64,000 bases of DNA from Chloroflexi bacterium UBA4733 (GTDB taxonomy: Bacteria; Chloroflexota; UBA4733). Below are positions 18,098 to 27,270 of this stretch, piece after piece. Within the stretch, counting starts at the first letter, position 1, and every line of letters begins with the position of its first letter. The translations under genes were made by a program, and so were the position numbers. Under the pieces are notes generated by a model, which worked only from the letters and a program-made list of their open reading frames with translations, did no database searches and was not told the DNA's origin. The stretch lies in assembly GCA_002404055.1 (NCBI GenBank), contig DHIZ01000107.1:1-64000 (forward strand), read 5' to 3'.

Positions 18098-19153
18098 TTA
18101 GGTTCCGCCCAACTCACCCCCCACATCCACCCCCACTGATTTCCCCGCCTCCACGATCTGCCGCACCGTTTCGTCGTCCACGTCGATCCCGTTCTGCAAG
18201 CGCGTGGCGCGCGTGCGGTATTCCGGCTCGCCAGGAAGGAAGATTTCGGCGACCCCATCCTGAGGGGGGCTGGACTTGACGTGGTCGGCCAGCACCGTCA
18301 TCTCGCTCAGGTATTGCTCCCGTGGCAGGAAGCTCTCCGGGTTGATTGCAGCATAGAAAAGCCCGTTGCCGCTGCGTCCGGGGTTGGGGCGGCTGACACC
18401 GGCGCCGCCGAGCGCGCCGGAGAGGATTTCGACCATCAGGGCCAGCGCGAAACCTTTATGCCCAACCGGCCCGCCCAAGGGCAATAACGAGCCGCCCTCA
18501 TAGAGCGCGTTGGCGTCGGTGGTGGGGCGGCCTTCGGCGTCCTGCACCCAGCCCGGCGGCAGGTCCTCGCCGCGGTTGCGCTTGACGCGTACCTTGCCCT
18601 CCGGTACAACGGAAGGGGTGAGGTCCATGACGAAGGGCACGTCGCCTGGGCGCGGGGCGCCAAAGGCGATCGGGTTGGGCGACAGCCGGCCGGATTTAGC
18701 GCCGAAGGGGGCCAGCAGCCGGCCTTGACCGTGATTGTTGACGGTGGCCAGCGCCAGCATGCCCGCCTGGGCGGCGATCTCCACGTACTCGCCTAACCGG
18801 CCGACGTGGTTGCAATGATAGGCGGTGACGACGGCGACCGTGTGCTGCCGCGCCTTTGCCACCGCCAGGTCCGCCGCCTGACGTGCCACAACCTGTCCGA
18901 AGCCCCAGCCGCCATCCAGCACGGCCATCGCCGGCGCCTCCTGCACGACGCGAATGGCGCCCGTGTGGACCTGGCCGTTGCGGACGTTGGTGACGTATTG
19001 TGGGATGCGAATCACACCGTGCGAGTCGTGGCCCATGAGGTTGGACTGCACGAGCGAGTGCGCAACGACCTGCGCCTCGGCGTCCGGAACGCCGGCGCTC
19101 ATAAAGACACGGCTGGCGGCCGCTTCCAGTGTGGCGGCCTGATACCTGGGCAT
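18098..19153 (-). CDS. Ldh2/MDH2-family NAD(P)-dependent dehydrogenase
   Basis: A 351-residue oxidoreductase of the malate/L-lactate/ureidoglycolate dehydrogenase superfamily, which is not a Rossmann fold. Family motifs are MGHDSHGVIRIPQYV near the N-terminus, and VNNHGQGRLLAPFG with NPIAFGAP in the middle. The substrate is a 2-hydroxy acid but cannot be specified. The C-terminal region includes a normal dimer segment. It is divergent from fabI. Confidence 0.9.
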   Translation of the reverse strand: MPRYQAATLEAAASRVFMSAGVPDAEAQVVAHSLVQSNLMGHDSHGVIRIPQYVTNVRNGQVHTGAIRVVQEAPAMAVLDGGWGFGQVVARQAADLAVAKARQHTVAVVTAYHCNHVGRLGEYVEIAAQAGMLALATVNNHGQGRLLAPFGAKSGRLSPNPIAFGAPRPGDVPFVMDLTPSVVPEGKVRVKRNRGEDLPPGWVQDAEGRPTTDANALYEGGSLLPLGGPVGHKGFALALMVEILSGALGGAGVSRPNPGRSGNGLFYAAINPESFLPREQYLSEMTVLADHVKSSPPQDGVAEIFLPGEPEYRTRATRLQNGIDVDDETVRQIVEAGKSVGVDVGGELGGT

Positions 19154-19288
19154 GTGGTTCCTTTTTCCTGTAACCTGCGATCACGCCGCCGGCCCAGCCG
19201 GAGCGAAAACGAGTATAGCAAGGGGAAGCGGGCCGTGTACTATACTCAACCCCGCCGGGCGCTGGACGCCGGCTGAGGGGAGACAACG

Positions 19289-20062
19289 GTGGGACTGCTC
19301 GACGGCAAGATCGCGGTCATCTTCGGCGTTGCTAACCATCGCAGCATCGGCTGGCAAATCGCCCTGGCCTTTGCCGAGCAGGGCGCCACGCTGGCATTCG
19401 CCGCCCAGGAGCGGGTGGCGCCGGACGTGCAGAAACTGGCCGCCACCCTGGGCGATTCGCCGGTCCTGACCTGTGACGTGCAGAACGATGGCGACGTACC
19501 CGCTGTCTTTGCCGCCCTGGCCGAACGCTACGGCGGCATCGACATCGTGGTTCACAGTCTGGCCTTCGCCAACCGGGAAGACGTCTCGGGCCGGCGCTAC
19601 GTCGACACCTCGCGCGCCGGCTTCTTGCTGGCCCTCGACGTGAGCGCCTACTCGCTCACCCAGCTTGCCCGGGCAGCGGAGCCACTGCTGGAGGCGCGCG
19701 GTGGCGGCAGCATCGTCACCATGACCTACATGGGCAGCGAGCGCGTCATCCCGAACTACAACGTCATGGGTGTGGCCAAGGCGGCGCTGGAATGCAGCGT
19801 GCGCTACCTGGCCAACGACCTGGGGCCGAAAGGCATCCGCGTCAACGCCATCTCGGCGGGTCCGCAGCGCACGCTGGCCGCCCGAGCCATCGCCGGCTTC
19901 CCCGACATGGAGAAGCACGTGGCGGCGCGTGCCCCGATGCGGCGCAACGTGGAAGGGCAAGACCTGGGCAGCGCGGCCCTCTACCTGTGTAGCGACCTCG
20001 GCCGCAACGTCACAGGCGAAGTGCTGCACGTCGATGGCGGCTATAACATCATCGGCATGTGA
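19289..20062 (+). CDS. fabI: enoyl-[acyl-carrier-protein] reductase FabI
   Basis: A 257-residue NADH-dependent enoyl reductase of type II fatty acid synthesis. The N-terminal GVANHRSIGW is the divergent FabI nucleotide motif. Active-site residues Y147, Y157 and K164 are present in TYMGSERVIPNYN and GVAKAALE, and SAGPQRTLAA matches the substrate-loop region. Start is GTG 19289 behind GAGGGGAGA. It is monocistronic and followed by a hairpin at 20064. Confidence 0.96.
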   Translation: MGLLDGKIAVIFGVANHRSIGWQIALAFAEQGATLAFAAQERVAPDVQKLAATLGDSPVLTCDVQNDGDVPAVFAALAERYGGIDIVVHSLAFANREDVSGRRYVDTSRAGFLLALDVSAYSLTQLARAAEPLLEARGGGSIVTMTYMGSERVIPNYNVMGVAKAALECSVRYLANDLGPKGIRVNAISAGPQRTLAARAIAGFPDMEKHVAARAPMRRNVEGQDLGSAALYLCSDLGRNVTGEVLHVDGGYNIIGM

Positions 20063-20063
20063 A

Positions 20064-20099
20064 GAAGTAGGTTGCGACTTGGTTATCGCCGCCTACTTC
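20064..20099 (+). terminator. stem-loop after fabI
   Basis: GAAGTAGG (20064-20071) pairs with CCTACTTC (20092-20099), with an inner GCG/CGC pair. It starts just after the fabI stop. No clear U run follows. Confidence 0.55.
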
Positions 20100-20160
20100 A
20101 TACTTCCTATACGTCTCTGTACGCAATTCCTTCATAGTGGCCCGGTAGTTTCATTCTAGT

Positions 20161-20178
20161 TGAGATGAAGTCATCTCA
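20161..20178. promoter_or_regulatory. 18-base dyad in the leader of the secreted protein gene
   Basis: TGAGATGA-AG-TCATCTCA, directly before the ribosome-binding AAGGAAGG. It could be an operator or an mRNA hairpin affecting translation. Confidence 0.45.
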
Positions 20179-20198
20179 CAAGGAAGGAAACAATCACG

Positions 20199-21050
20199 AT
20201 GGCAAGACGATCTCTTCGAAGGTTATTGATTGGCGGAGGCGCCGCGGCATGCTTGTTGCTGCCGGGCACGGCTTTTGCCGACAGTACCAATGCCCCGGCG
20301 GACGCTACGCTGGCAAGCAACCCGGTGTCGCTGACCGGCCTCTTCACCGGCAGTCTGGCGGCCAATAGCGGCGGCAGCTTCAGCTATGCGCAGTTCAGCT
20401 ATCCCGGCAACGGCTCGACCGTCACGCTCAACCTGACCGTGGACAATGCTCTGCCCCTGGAGACCGGCGCCGCCGGCTTCAACGTTTATCAGGCGGGCAA
20501 CCTGATCGGGTCGTCCGCTGAGATCTCCTCGAACACAGCCGACTTTGACCTGTCGTCTGCGACGCCTGGGCCGGTGCTGATCCAGGTGTTTAACTATGAT
20601 CCCAGCAATGGCGTGAACTTCACGTTGGCGCCCCAGAGCTTGGCCGCGACCACAGCGGCTGTGGCGCCGGCATCGACCACCACTACACCGACTGCCGCTA
20701 CGACGAGTGCCACGCCTACTCAGAATCCCCAACTCAACGGTAGCGCCTCCGGCTCCCTGGCTGGTAACAGCGGCGGCAGCTTTGCCCTCTATGGTCTCAA
20801 CTACGCCGGCAACACCGGCAACACCACCCTGAGCCTTGCTGTCTCACCCACGCTGGATGTCGCCAACGCAGCAGTCGGCTTCAACGTCTACGACGCCAAC
20901 GGCAACCTGGTTGGCAGCGGCCAGCAGACGGACGTCGGCACGGTCAGCCTGAACATCTCCAACCTTGCCGCCGCCACCTATTCAGTGCAGGTCTTCAACT
21001 ATGACCCGAGCACGACGATCAGCTACACGCTGTCCCAGGTGAATTCGTAA
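20199..21050 (+). CDS. secreted protein with two tandem beta-rich repeats
   Basis: A 283-residue exported protein. A signal peptide (RRSLRRLLIGGGAAACLLL, cleavage near AFADS) leads into two repeats of about 95 residues. Each repeat has GSLAxNSGGSF, GFNVYxxxGNLxGS and VQVFNYDPS-type endings, joined by a Thr/Ala linker near 150-180. The pattern resembles bacterial pre-peptidase C-terminal (PPC)-like domains without any catalytic part. It may be a surface-associated or spacer protein. The function is unknown. Convincing ribosome site AAGGAAGG upstream. Confidence 0.75.
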   Translation: MARRSLRRLLIGGGAAACLLLPGTAFADSTNAPADATLASNPVSLTGLFTGSLAANSGGSFSYAQFSYPGNGSTVTLNLTVDNALPLETGAAGFNVYQAGNLIGSSAEISSNTADFDLSSATPGPVLIQVFNYDPSNGVNFTLAPQSLAATTAAVAPASTTTTPTAATTSATPTQNPQLNGSASGSLAGNSGGSFALYGLNYAGNTGNTTLSLAVSPTLDVANAAVGFNVYDANGNLVGSGQQTDVGTVSLNISNLAAATYSVQVFNYDPSTTISYTLSQVNS

Positions 21051-21191
21051 GGGGGAATGGGCCCTCTCTCTGGGGTCGCCCGCAGGCGCACCCCACCCGC
21101 AGGCGCCACCTCTATGTATCCCTCGCCTGCGGTTACAGTACCGACACCCCTGGCAATGGTAGGCCGGTCGGCGCTGAGAGACAGGCAATTG

Positions 21192-22370
21192 ATGGTGCAG
21201 TCCGCTGGGATGCGCGTCCGGCTTGAGCGCTGGGTTCGCGAGCGGGGGCCGCGGCTGCTGACGGCGGCGGCGCTGACATGGGCGGTGGGCTGGATCGCCG
21301 GCTTGTTTCTGGCGCCGGACACGCTGTTTGGTGGCCGCTTCATTGATGCGGGTACGTACTACGGCGCCGGTCTGGCCTACCGCCAAGGCGCGGATCTGTT
21401 TTCCGGCGTCGCCTTTCGACAGTGGCCCCTGGTGGCCGCCCTGTGGTCGCCTCTGACGCTGCTGGCACGTCCCATCGCCTTCCGCCTCTGGCTCCTCCTT
21501 TTACTGGTCGGCGTTGCTGTGGGGTTTGTCTCCCTCCTGTCTCGGCAAGAACGAGAGCCAGGCGGGGCGCCGTTTGGTCGGCTAGTCGTACTCTTCCTAG
21601 GACCGCCGACTCTGATTATGCTCTATCTTGGTCAGATGAGCGGACTCTGCTTCGCCGCCTACGCCGTTGGGCTACGCCTCCTCCCCCGCCATCCGCGCCT
21701 GGCCGGCTGCTGCTTTGCGGTGATAGCGGCGAAGCCGAACCTGGCCCTGATCGCCCTACCCGCCCTCATCGCGGCGCCCCCCTCGGCCACGCTGGCCTTT
21801 GTCCTGGCTGCGCTGATCTGGCCGGTGGGGTCGGTGCTCGTGTCCGGGCCGGCGACGCTACTGGACTTCCTGGGGCGTGTCTACGCAGTGAGGGACTCGA
21901 CTCTTGACCTGGTTTCCAGTTCGCTTGGCTCCCTCCTCCCGCTGCAGGGTACGCCGCATGCGCTGGTGCAGTTCGCTTTGCTCGGCGGCCTGGCGTGCCT
22001 GCTCGCCTGGCTTTGTTGGCGCCGCTGGCGGCGGGGGACGCTGCTCACTCCTGCTGGTGTGGATCTGGCGGCCGTCGTGACCCTGCTGGCGTTGCCCTAT
22101 GCGCTGGTGTCGGATCTGCTCTTCGTGGCGCCGCTGCTGTTGCGGCTTTTCACATTGCCGGGACGGTCGACGCCGGCCCTGTTTACCGCCTGGTGGCTGG
22201 GTCCCTGGCTCGCTGCCCTTTTTGCCCATTCCGGTGGTGGTGGTCTGGCCGCCCTGTTGCCGCCGTTGGCGGCACTGGTTGGCTGGCGACTGCTCGGCGA
22301 ACGCTGGCAGATGAGACCGCCTACAGCGCTGGTGGCAACGCCTCCAGATAGCGGATCACCGCCCGCGTGA
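21192..22370 (+). CDS. GT87-like (DUF2029) polyprenyl-phosphate glycosyltransferase, putative
   Basis: A multi-pass membrane protein of about 392 residues with many hydrophobic helices. The early luminal segment LAYRQGADLFSG and the following FRQWPLVAALWSPLTLL resemble the GT87 mannosyltransferase family. The start is uncertain: the reading frame is open from 21057, and ATG 21192 or 21210 fits the hydrophobic profile best. Its 3' end overlaps ispH by 50 bp on the opposite strand. Family assignment is by overall pattern only. Confidence 0.55.
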   Translation: MVQSAGMRVRLERWVRERGPRLLTAAALTWAVGWIAGLFLAPDTLFGGRFIDAGTYYGAGLAYRQGADLFSGVAFRQWPLVAALWSPLTLLARPIAFRLWLLLLLVGVAVGFVSLLSRQEREPGGAPFGRLVVLFLGPPTLIMLYLGQMSGLCFAAYAVGLRLLPRHPRLAGCCFAVIAAKPNLALIALPALIAAPPSATLAFVLAALIWPVGSVLVSGPATLLDFLGRVYAVRDSTLDLVSSSLGSLLPLQGTPHALVQFALLGGLACLLAWLCWRRWRRGTLLTPAGVDLAAVVTLLALPYALVSDLLFVAPLLLRLFTLPGRSTPALFTAWWLGPWLAALFAHSGGGGLAALLPPLAALVGWRLLGERWQMRPPTALVATPPDSGSPPA

Positions 22371-23190
22371 TCTGGGTCTTGGTGGACGCCCCGGCGGTGA
22401 CCCCCACCTTCTTGACGCCGCGTAGCCAGGCGGGGTCGATGTCGTCGACGGTATCGACGCGGTAGGCCGGCTTGCCGGCGCGATCGCGCACTGCATCCAC
22501 GAGGCGGTTGGTATTGGAACTACGCTCATCGCCGACGACGATGACGACATCGCAGAGTGCCGCCTGCTCCACGGCTGCCGTCTGCCGATCCTGGGTGGCG
22601 CTGCAAATCTCGTTGTGGACTTCAATCTCCGGGAAGCGCTCCTGCAGGCGGTTGACCATGTCCTGCGTATCCCACATGCTCATGGTGGTCTGGGTCGTCA
22701 CGGCGAGCTTGCCGGGCGGCAGTTCGAGCGCCTCCACTTCCGCCATGGTCTCCACCAGGTGGACCTGTTCGGGCGCATTGCCGATGGCGCCTTCCGGCTC
22801 CGGGTGGCCGTGCTTGCCGATGTAGACGATGTGGTAGCCCTCGCCGGCCAGGCGCTGCACCAGGTCGTGCGTGCGCGTGACATCTGGGCATGTGGCATCA
22901 ACCGTGCGGAGACCCTTGCGTGCCGCCAGTTCCCGCACCTGGGGCGAGACACCGTGCGCCGTGAAGATCACCGTACCGCCGTCGATCTGCTCCAGGATGC
23001 GTGCGCGGTTGGGGCCATCCACGGTCACGACGTTGTGTTCGGCCAGTTCGTCAATCATATGGCGGTTGTGGACCATCTGACCCAGGCCGTAGACAGGCCC
23101 GTTGGTGGTGTCACCGATCTGCTTCGCCAGCTTCATCGCCCGGACGACGCCGTAGCAGTAGCCCTGTGGCTTGATCACGTGAACGTCCAT
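22321..23190 (-). CDS. ispH: 4-hydroxy-3-methylbut-2-enyl diphosphate reductase
   Basis: A 289-residue iron-sulfur enzyme, the last step of the MEP isoprenoid pathway. The three cluster cysteines are visible in GYCYGVVRAM, DATCPDVTRTH and EICSATQDRQ, and the HGVSP and TTQTTMS segments are typical. ATG 23190 is preferred because AGAGGG lies nine bases before it; ATG 23199 abuts that site. The gene converges on the GT87-like gene. Confidence 0.96.
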   Translation of the reverse strand: MDVHVIKPQGYCYGVVRAMKLAKQIGDTTNGPVYGLGQMVHNRHMIDELAEHNVVTVDGPNRARILEQIDGGTVIFTAHGVSPQVRELAARKGLRTVDATCPDVTRTHDLVQRLAGEGYHIVYIGKHGHPEPEGAIGNAPEQVHLVETMAEVEALELPPGKLAVTTQTTMSMWDTQDMVNRLQERFPEIEVHNEICSATQDRQTAAVEQAALCDVVIVVGDERSSNTNRLVDAVRDRAGKPAYRVDTVDDIDPAWLRGVKKVGVTAGASTKTQITRAVIRYLEALPPAL

Positions 23191-23260
23191 CGCCGCCATC
23201 CCTCTGTGCGAGTTTCTCTCCTCATGCTACCAGCGGCGGCAGACGCGGTGGCGTGGGCCT

Positions 23261-23367
23261 GCCTGGCGACTGAAGTCGCGGCTACCATAGCGAAGTCCGC
23301 CTGCGCGGACTCGTTAGCCCGCGAAGGCGGGCTTGGCATCGTGTAGCCGCGACTTCAGTCGCCAGGC
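23261..23367. repeat. REP-like palindromic element, copy 3
   Basis: The outer arms 23261-23285 and 23343-23367 are perfect 25-bp complements (GCCTGGCGACTGAAGTCGCG...). Inside are AGTCCGC-CTGC-GCGGACT and GCCCGC-GAAG-GCGGGC hairpins. It lies upstream of ispH and downstream of nothing else. Confidence 0.88.
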
Positions 23368-23437
23368 GCGCCCCAGCGGCGCCTTAAATCCACCGCACAC
23401 AGCGCGTGTCAACTCAAATGAAAATGCTACCGAGGGG

Positions 23438-23582
23438 GCCGAAATTGGGTGCACCGCAGAGTTGTGCGTCGTAGGACGCTTGGTAAGCGTCAGCCCTGAT
23501 GCGCGTCATCTGGGACAGTGAACGCTCGCGTGCTGCAAGCAGGCTGCGACGCACAACTCTGCGGTGCACCCGCCGAAATTGG
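23438..23582. mobile_element. MITE-like element with 25-bp terminal inverted repeats
   Basis: 23447-23471 (GGGTGCACCGCAGAGTTGTG...) is perfectly complementary to 23547-23571. The direct repeat GCCGAAATTGG occurs at 23438-23448 and 23572-23582, flanking the pair like a target-site duplication. The 75-base interior has no gene. A diverged relative (GTGTAACGCAGAGTCATGC) is present at 35628. Confidence 0.65.
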
Positions 23583-23599
23583 CGGCGTTGCGATGGCCT

Positions 23600-23623
23600 C
23601 GATTCCATGATACCATTTTCATA
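23600..23623. promoter_or_regulatory. conserved 24-bp element upstream of an alpha/beta hydrolase
   Basis: CGATTCCATGATACCATTT followed by TCATA. An almost identical sequence (one base different) lies at 49065-49088 upstream of the AraC-type gene. The conservation at unlinked sites suggests an operator or shared promoter. Confidence 0.55.
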
Positions 23624-23656
23624 GCATTCTTTCTGTGAGCAAACTGGGAGGGTTTC

Positions 23657-24703
23657 ATGCTCCAACCGCCGCCGACCCCCAACGATCTCGACGCCCTCTT
23701 CGCGCCGCCTACGCCTGAGGAGATCGCCGAGGCCTGGGCGTCGCTGACGATGGACTTCGTCCCCGGCCCGCTCGAGCTCCTGGGCAAGCCGATTGAGGAG
23801 CACGGCGTGACGGCCCAGTTCTTCCACTACGCCAGTGCCGGGCTCAAAGTCTATGGGGCCCTCTACCGGCCAAGCGACACGTCCGCCGGCCCCTGTCCCT
23901 TGCTGCTGGCCAACCACGGTGGCGGCGGCGGCCTGGGACCGTTGCGAGCGGCCCCAGCACCGGCGCCTGGCGCTGCTGACGGGACACCGCCCGCCAGGCG
24001 GCGGCCCTTCCCGACGTGGTGCTGGGAGCTCGCCCAGGCCGGCTACGTCGTGCTGGCCTCCACTTACCGCGGCGAACCATCGCCCGTGGGCATGTCGGAA
24101 GGCACGCTCGAGTTGCGCAAAGGCGAGGTCGACGACGTGCTGCAACTGTTGGCCTGCGGCAAGGCGCTGCCCTATGTGGACGCCGGGCGCATCGGCATGT
24201 GGGGCAACTCCCACGGCGCCGTGATCACCGCCCTGGCCGTGCAGCGCTCGCCGGACCTGCGGGGTGGAATCTGCTTCTACCCGGCGATCGACGTCCTCTT
24301 TCGCGGACCCGCCCCCGATCGCAGCACCCGGCAGTATCTGGCAGCGCTGCTCAGCGGCCAGACGCCGCAGCGGATGATCACGCACTTCATCTTCCAGCCC
24401 TGGCTGGAAGGACGCCAGACGCTGCACCAGACTCGGCAGGAGATGATCGTCCGCACGGCGCATCTGTTCGCTGACCGCACGCAGTGCCCGGTCTTTGTCG
24501 TCTGTGGCGATGCCGACCCCCTCCTGGACCAGGCGATCACGCTCGACATCGCCCTGGCCCGTGCCGGCAAGGAGCACGAGTTCCGCATCTTCCCGAAGGA
24601 AGACCACGGCTTCAATCACGGTGGCTCGCCTGAAGCAACGGCCGAATCCTGGCGGCTGACGCTGGACTTCTTTGCTCGCCGCCTAGACAGGGAGGTCTCG
24701 TAG
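23657..24703 (+). CDS. alpha/beta hydrolase (dienelactone hydrolase/acetyl esterase-like)
   Basis: A 348-residue hydrolase. The nucleophile elbow is GMWGNSHGAV, the acid Asp lies in CGDADPLLDQ and the catalytic His in DHGFNHGG. The sequence before the fold (LKVYGALYRPS) is typical of esterases and peptidase S9-like proteins that remove acyl groups from small molecules or sugars. GGGAGGG precedes ATG 23657. No signal peptide. It is preceded by the conserved 24-bp element and followed by a REP element. Confidence 0.85.
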   Translation: MLQPPPTPNDLDALFAPPTPEEIAEAWASLTMDFVPGPLELLGKPIEEHGVTAQFFHYASAGLKVYGALYRPSDTSAGPCPLLLANHGGGGGLGPLRAAPAPAPGAADGTPPARRRPFPTWCWELAQAGYVVLASTYRGEPSPVGMSEGTLELRKGEVDDVLQLLACGKALPYVDAGRIGMWGNSHGAVITALAVQRSPDLRGGICFYPAIDVLFRGPAPDRSTRQYLAALLSGQTPQRMITHFIFQPWLEGRQTLHQTRQEMIVRTAHLFADRTQCPVFVVCGDADPLLDQAITLDIALARAGKEHEFRIFPKEDHGFNHGGSPEATAESWRLTLDFFARRLDREVS

Positions 24704-24730
24704 CAAACCAGCCTTCCAGGTATCGGCGCG

Positions 24731-24838
24731 CCTGGCGACTAAAGTCGCGGCTACAAGAAGCGAAGTCCGCCTTCGCGGACTCGTTCCCAGCCCGCGCAGG
24801 CGGGCTTCGCCGGCATTAGGCGCGACTTCAGTCGCCAG
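24731..24838. repeat. REP-like palindromic element, copy 4
   Basis: Outer arms CTGGCGACTAAAGTCGCGGC and the complement ending GACTTCAGTCGCCAG, with inner AGTCCGC...GCGGACT and CCCGC-GCAG-GCGGG hairpins. It lies between two convergent hydrolase genes. Confidence 0.85.
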
Positions 24839-24876
24839 CCATCGACACACCGGGCCAGACTTGCCGGCTGCACCAC

Positions 24877-25581
24877 TCAGGCCGACCCCAGAGTCGCCTC
24901 GCGCCCGTCCTCCTGCAGCGTCTCCAGGAGCAGTGCGGTCAGCTCGCGTGGCGCTTGCAGGACGGCCCCGTGCCCGCTGGCCAGCTCCCGATAGCGCCAG
25001 CCAGGCTCACCTTGCAGCCGCTCAACGACGTGGTCAAGGATGGTCGATCGAGGGTTGGTGCAGCGAATGAAGGTGCGCGGCACTTTGGACGCGGCGGCGT
25101 TGGTGAGCCGGATCGGCTGCAAGTAGGTCTGCAGCGGCTGGGCAGCCGCCCGTGGTCCGGCGTTCTTGCCGGGGGGAATGCGCCAGCCATCGCCCTGGGC
25201 GCGCGCGGTCGCCAGCCAGCCCTCGCGCGCCTGGGGAAACAGGTCGGCCACGGCCTCGCCATCCCTGGGAACCATGGCGTCGACATAGACGACATGGGCC
25301 AGCCGCTCGGGCACACGATCGGCGACGCCGGTGATGACCATGCCGCCGTAGCTGCCCCCTACCAGCACGGCCTGCTGGAGATCCTCGTAGACCAGGACGT
25401 TGACGACATCCTGGATGTGCGTGTCCAGGTTGGTATCCGGGCGGGCAAGGTGTACCCGCTCGCCAAGTCCGGTCAGTGTAGTGGCAACAAGCTCGTGGCC
25501 GGCTGCACGCAGCCTCGCTCGCATCTGGGCCCAGACCCACGCCCCGCCGTGACTGCCGGAAACCGTGACGAACACTGCCAT
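24877..25581 (-). CDS. alpha/beta hydrolase, small esterase type
   Basis: A 234-residue hydrolase resembling plant-type methylesterases and related bacterial proteins. The oxyanion region is VSGSHGGAWVW, the nucleophile elbow is LVGGSYGGMV, and the catalytic His is in ASGHGAVL. It is the last gene of a long minus-strand series of receptor and hydrolase genes running from 32.8 kb, so it may act on an ester of the imported compound. The substrate is unknown. Confidence 0.85.
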   Translation of the reverse strand: MAVFVTVSGSHGGAWVWAQMRARLRAAGHELVATTLTGLGERVHLARPDTNLDTHIQDVVNVLVYEDLQQAVLVGGSYGGMVITGVADRVPERLAHVVYVDAMVPRDGEAVADLFPQAREGWLATARAQGDGWRIPPGKNAGPRAAAQPLQTYLQPIRLTNAAASKVPRTFIRCTNPRSTILDHVVERLQGEPGWRYRELASGHGAVLQAPRELTALLLETLQEDGREATLGSA

Positions 25582-25686
25582 CGTACTCCCCTCCTAATCT
25601 TCATCTTCCTGTTCGTGTCCACCAGACGCGAGCGTCTGGCGGACCGCGAGCATTTGCGGACATCGTGCATATCGCGGCCGAGCGCA

Positions 25687-27165
25687 TCACGGCTGGGCCA
25701 GGATGCCGTTGATCTGGGCTGCAGCGGCGCGCAGACCGTCGGTCACGCCCACCGTGCCGGCAAAGACCTGTTGCCCTTGCTTGACGTATGCTGCCCAGAC
25801 CTGATCAGCGTGCGGCGGGACGGACGTAGGTACCCCTAGCTTGCTGGCAATGTCCACGATCTTGCCGATGCTCGCCGGCACCGGATGCTGCTGGAGCTCC
25901 TGCTTGGCCCACTGCTGCAAGGCCACCAGTCGGGACGGCAGGTTGCCGGGAAAGAGCACCTGCGCCGGCGTTTGGTTCAGGATCCACCAGCTCAGGAAGC
26001 CCCACGCCTCGTCCTGGTGCTTGCTCAAAGGCGAGAGGCCGTGCGTCGGCGCCGCGATTAGCAGCGAGTACTGACCGGCCGGCCCTTTCGGCGGCCAGGC
26101 GATATCCCAGTCCAGCGAGGGATTCGTCTGCAAAGTGCTGACCAGTGAACTTGGCCCGATCTGCAGCGCCACCCGGTTGGTTTCGAAGGGCGCTAGTTTC
26201 ACCTTAAGGGGTTGCCACTCACTTGCCGGGAAGGTGACCTGATATTTCTGGATCAGATCAAGCAGATACTGGTGCTCGGCCAGCGAGGCGGGGCTGTCGA
26301 CCAGCGCTTTCGTGCCGTCGGCCGACACCTCCTGAAAGCCGAAGGAGTCGAGGCATGTCAGGAAGAACGCGCCGTGGGGCGGCAGCAAGACATCGAGACC
26401 CCAGGACGCCTGGCTCGGGTCGGTGCTCTGATTGGTCAGCTTCTGGCCGAGCGCCAGCGCCGTCGTCTGGTAGTCCAGGTTGTCGCCCGGATCGAGCAGA
26501 CCGGCGCGCCGCAGGAGCGCCTTGTTGTAAAAGAGCACGTCCGTGGACAGCATGGTGCCCCAGGCCCACAGCTTGCCCCCGTTCTGGGGGTAGCGCCCCT
26601 GCGCCAGCGCGGCGCTGACGTAGTTGCGCTGATCGATGCCACTGCGGGCGACGAAGGAATCCAGGTCCATCAGCACTTGCCCCCGGGCGAAGCTCTGCAA
26701 ATGGTAGAAGTCAATCTCGATGAGGTCTGGCGGGTCGCCCGCGGCGGTCTCCGCCAGCATTTTCGTGTCGAGGGCATTGCTGCTGGCGCTGTACTCGACC
26801 GTGATGGTGAGGCCGGGATGGAGTTGCTGGTAGGGAGCGATCAACTCCTTGTTGTAGACCGCCTGGCTCGGCGCCTGGCCCATCCAGGAGCCGATGCGTA
26901 AGCCAATGGAGCGAGAGCCTGGCGGCGTGGGGCGGGCGCTTGCCGTCGAGGCGCTCCTGCTTGGCGCGACGGTGGTGGCGCCCGTTCGCGCCGCCGTGGG
27001 AACCGCGCTCGGTGAGGAGGCGCTCGCGCTGGACGTTGCGCTGGACGTACCGGAGCAAGCGGCCAGCACGCCGGTTCCCAGGCCAGCCAGGCTGAGGAGC
27101 GCTGCAACTCGCCCCAGCATGGAGCGCCGGCTCAGGCGCCGAGCAGAGAGCATCACGGGAATCAT
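25687..27165 (-). CDS. ABC solute-binding lipoprotein (orphan)
   Basis: A 492-residue receptor. The N-terminus carries a Tat-like LSRRSML and the lipobox VLAAC with Cys 37, then a Ser/Ala/Thr/Pro linker to about residue 85. Family 1 motifs include AAGDPPDLIEIDFYHL and DVLFYNKALLRRAG. GGAGAGGAC precedes the ATG. No permease is adjacent. It lies between an SGNH-type hydrolase and an esterase, transcribed in the same direction. Confidence 0.9.
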   Translation of the reverse strand: MIPVMLSARRLSRRSMLGRVAALLSLAGLGTGVLAACSGTSSATSSASASSPSAVPTAARTGATTVAPSRSASTASARPTPPGSRSIGLRIGSWMGQAPSQAVYNKELIAPYQQLHPGLTITVEYSASSNALDTKMLAETAAGDPPDLIEIDFYHLQSFARGQVLMDLDSFVARSGIDQRNYVSAALAQGRYPQNGGKLWAWGTMLSTDVLFYNKALLRRAGLLDPGDNLDYQTTALALGQKLTNQSTDPSQASWGLDVLLPPHGAFFLTCLDSFGFQEVSADGTKALVDSPASLAEHQYLLDLIQKYQVTFPASEWQPLKVKLAPFETNRVALQIGPSSLVSTLQTNPSLDWDIAWPPKGPAGQYSLLIAAPTHGLSPLSKHQDEAWGFLSWWILNQTPAQVLFPGNLPSRLVALQQWAKQELQQHPVPASIGKIVDIASKLGVPTSVPPHADQVWAAYVKQGQQVFAGTVGVTDGLRAAAAQINGILAQP

Positions 27166-27270
27166 GTCCTCTCCTTTTCACGCTGTGACGAACAGCTAAC
27201 GCCAACGCTCCAGCTCCGGCCGCCCAACGGCACAGTGGCCGGCCGCGCTGAGGCCGGCGCGGGCGCTCGC

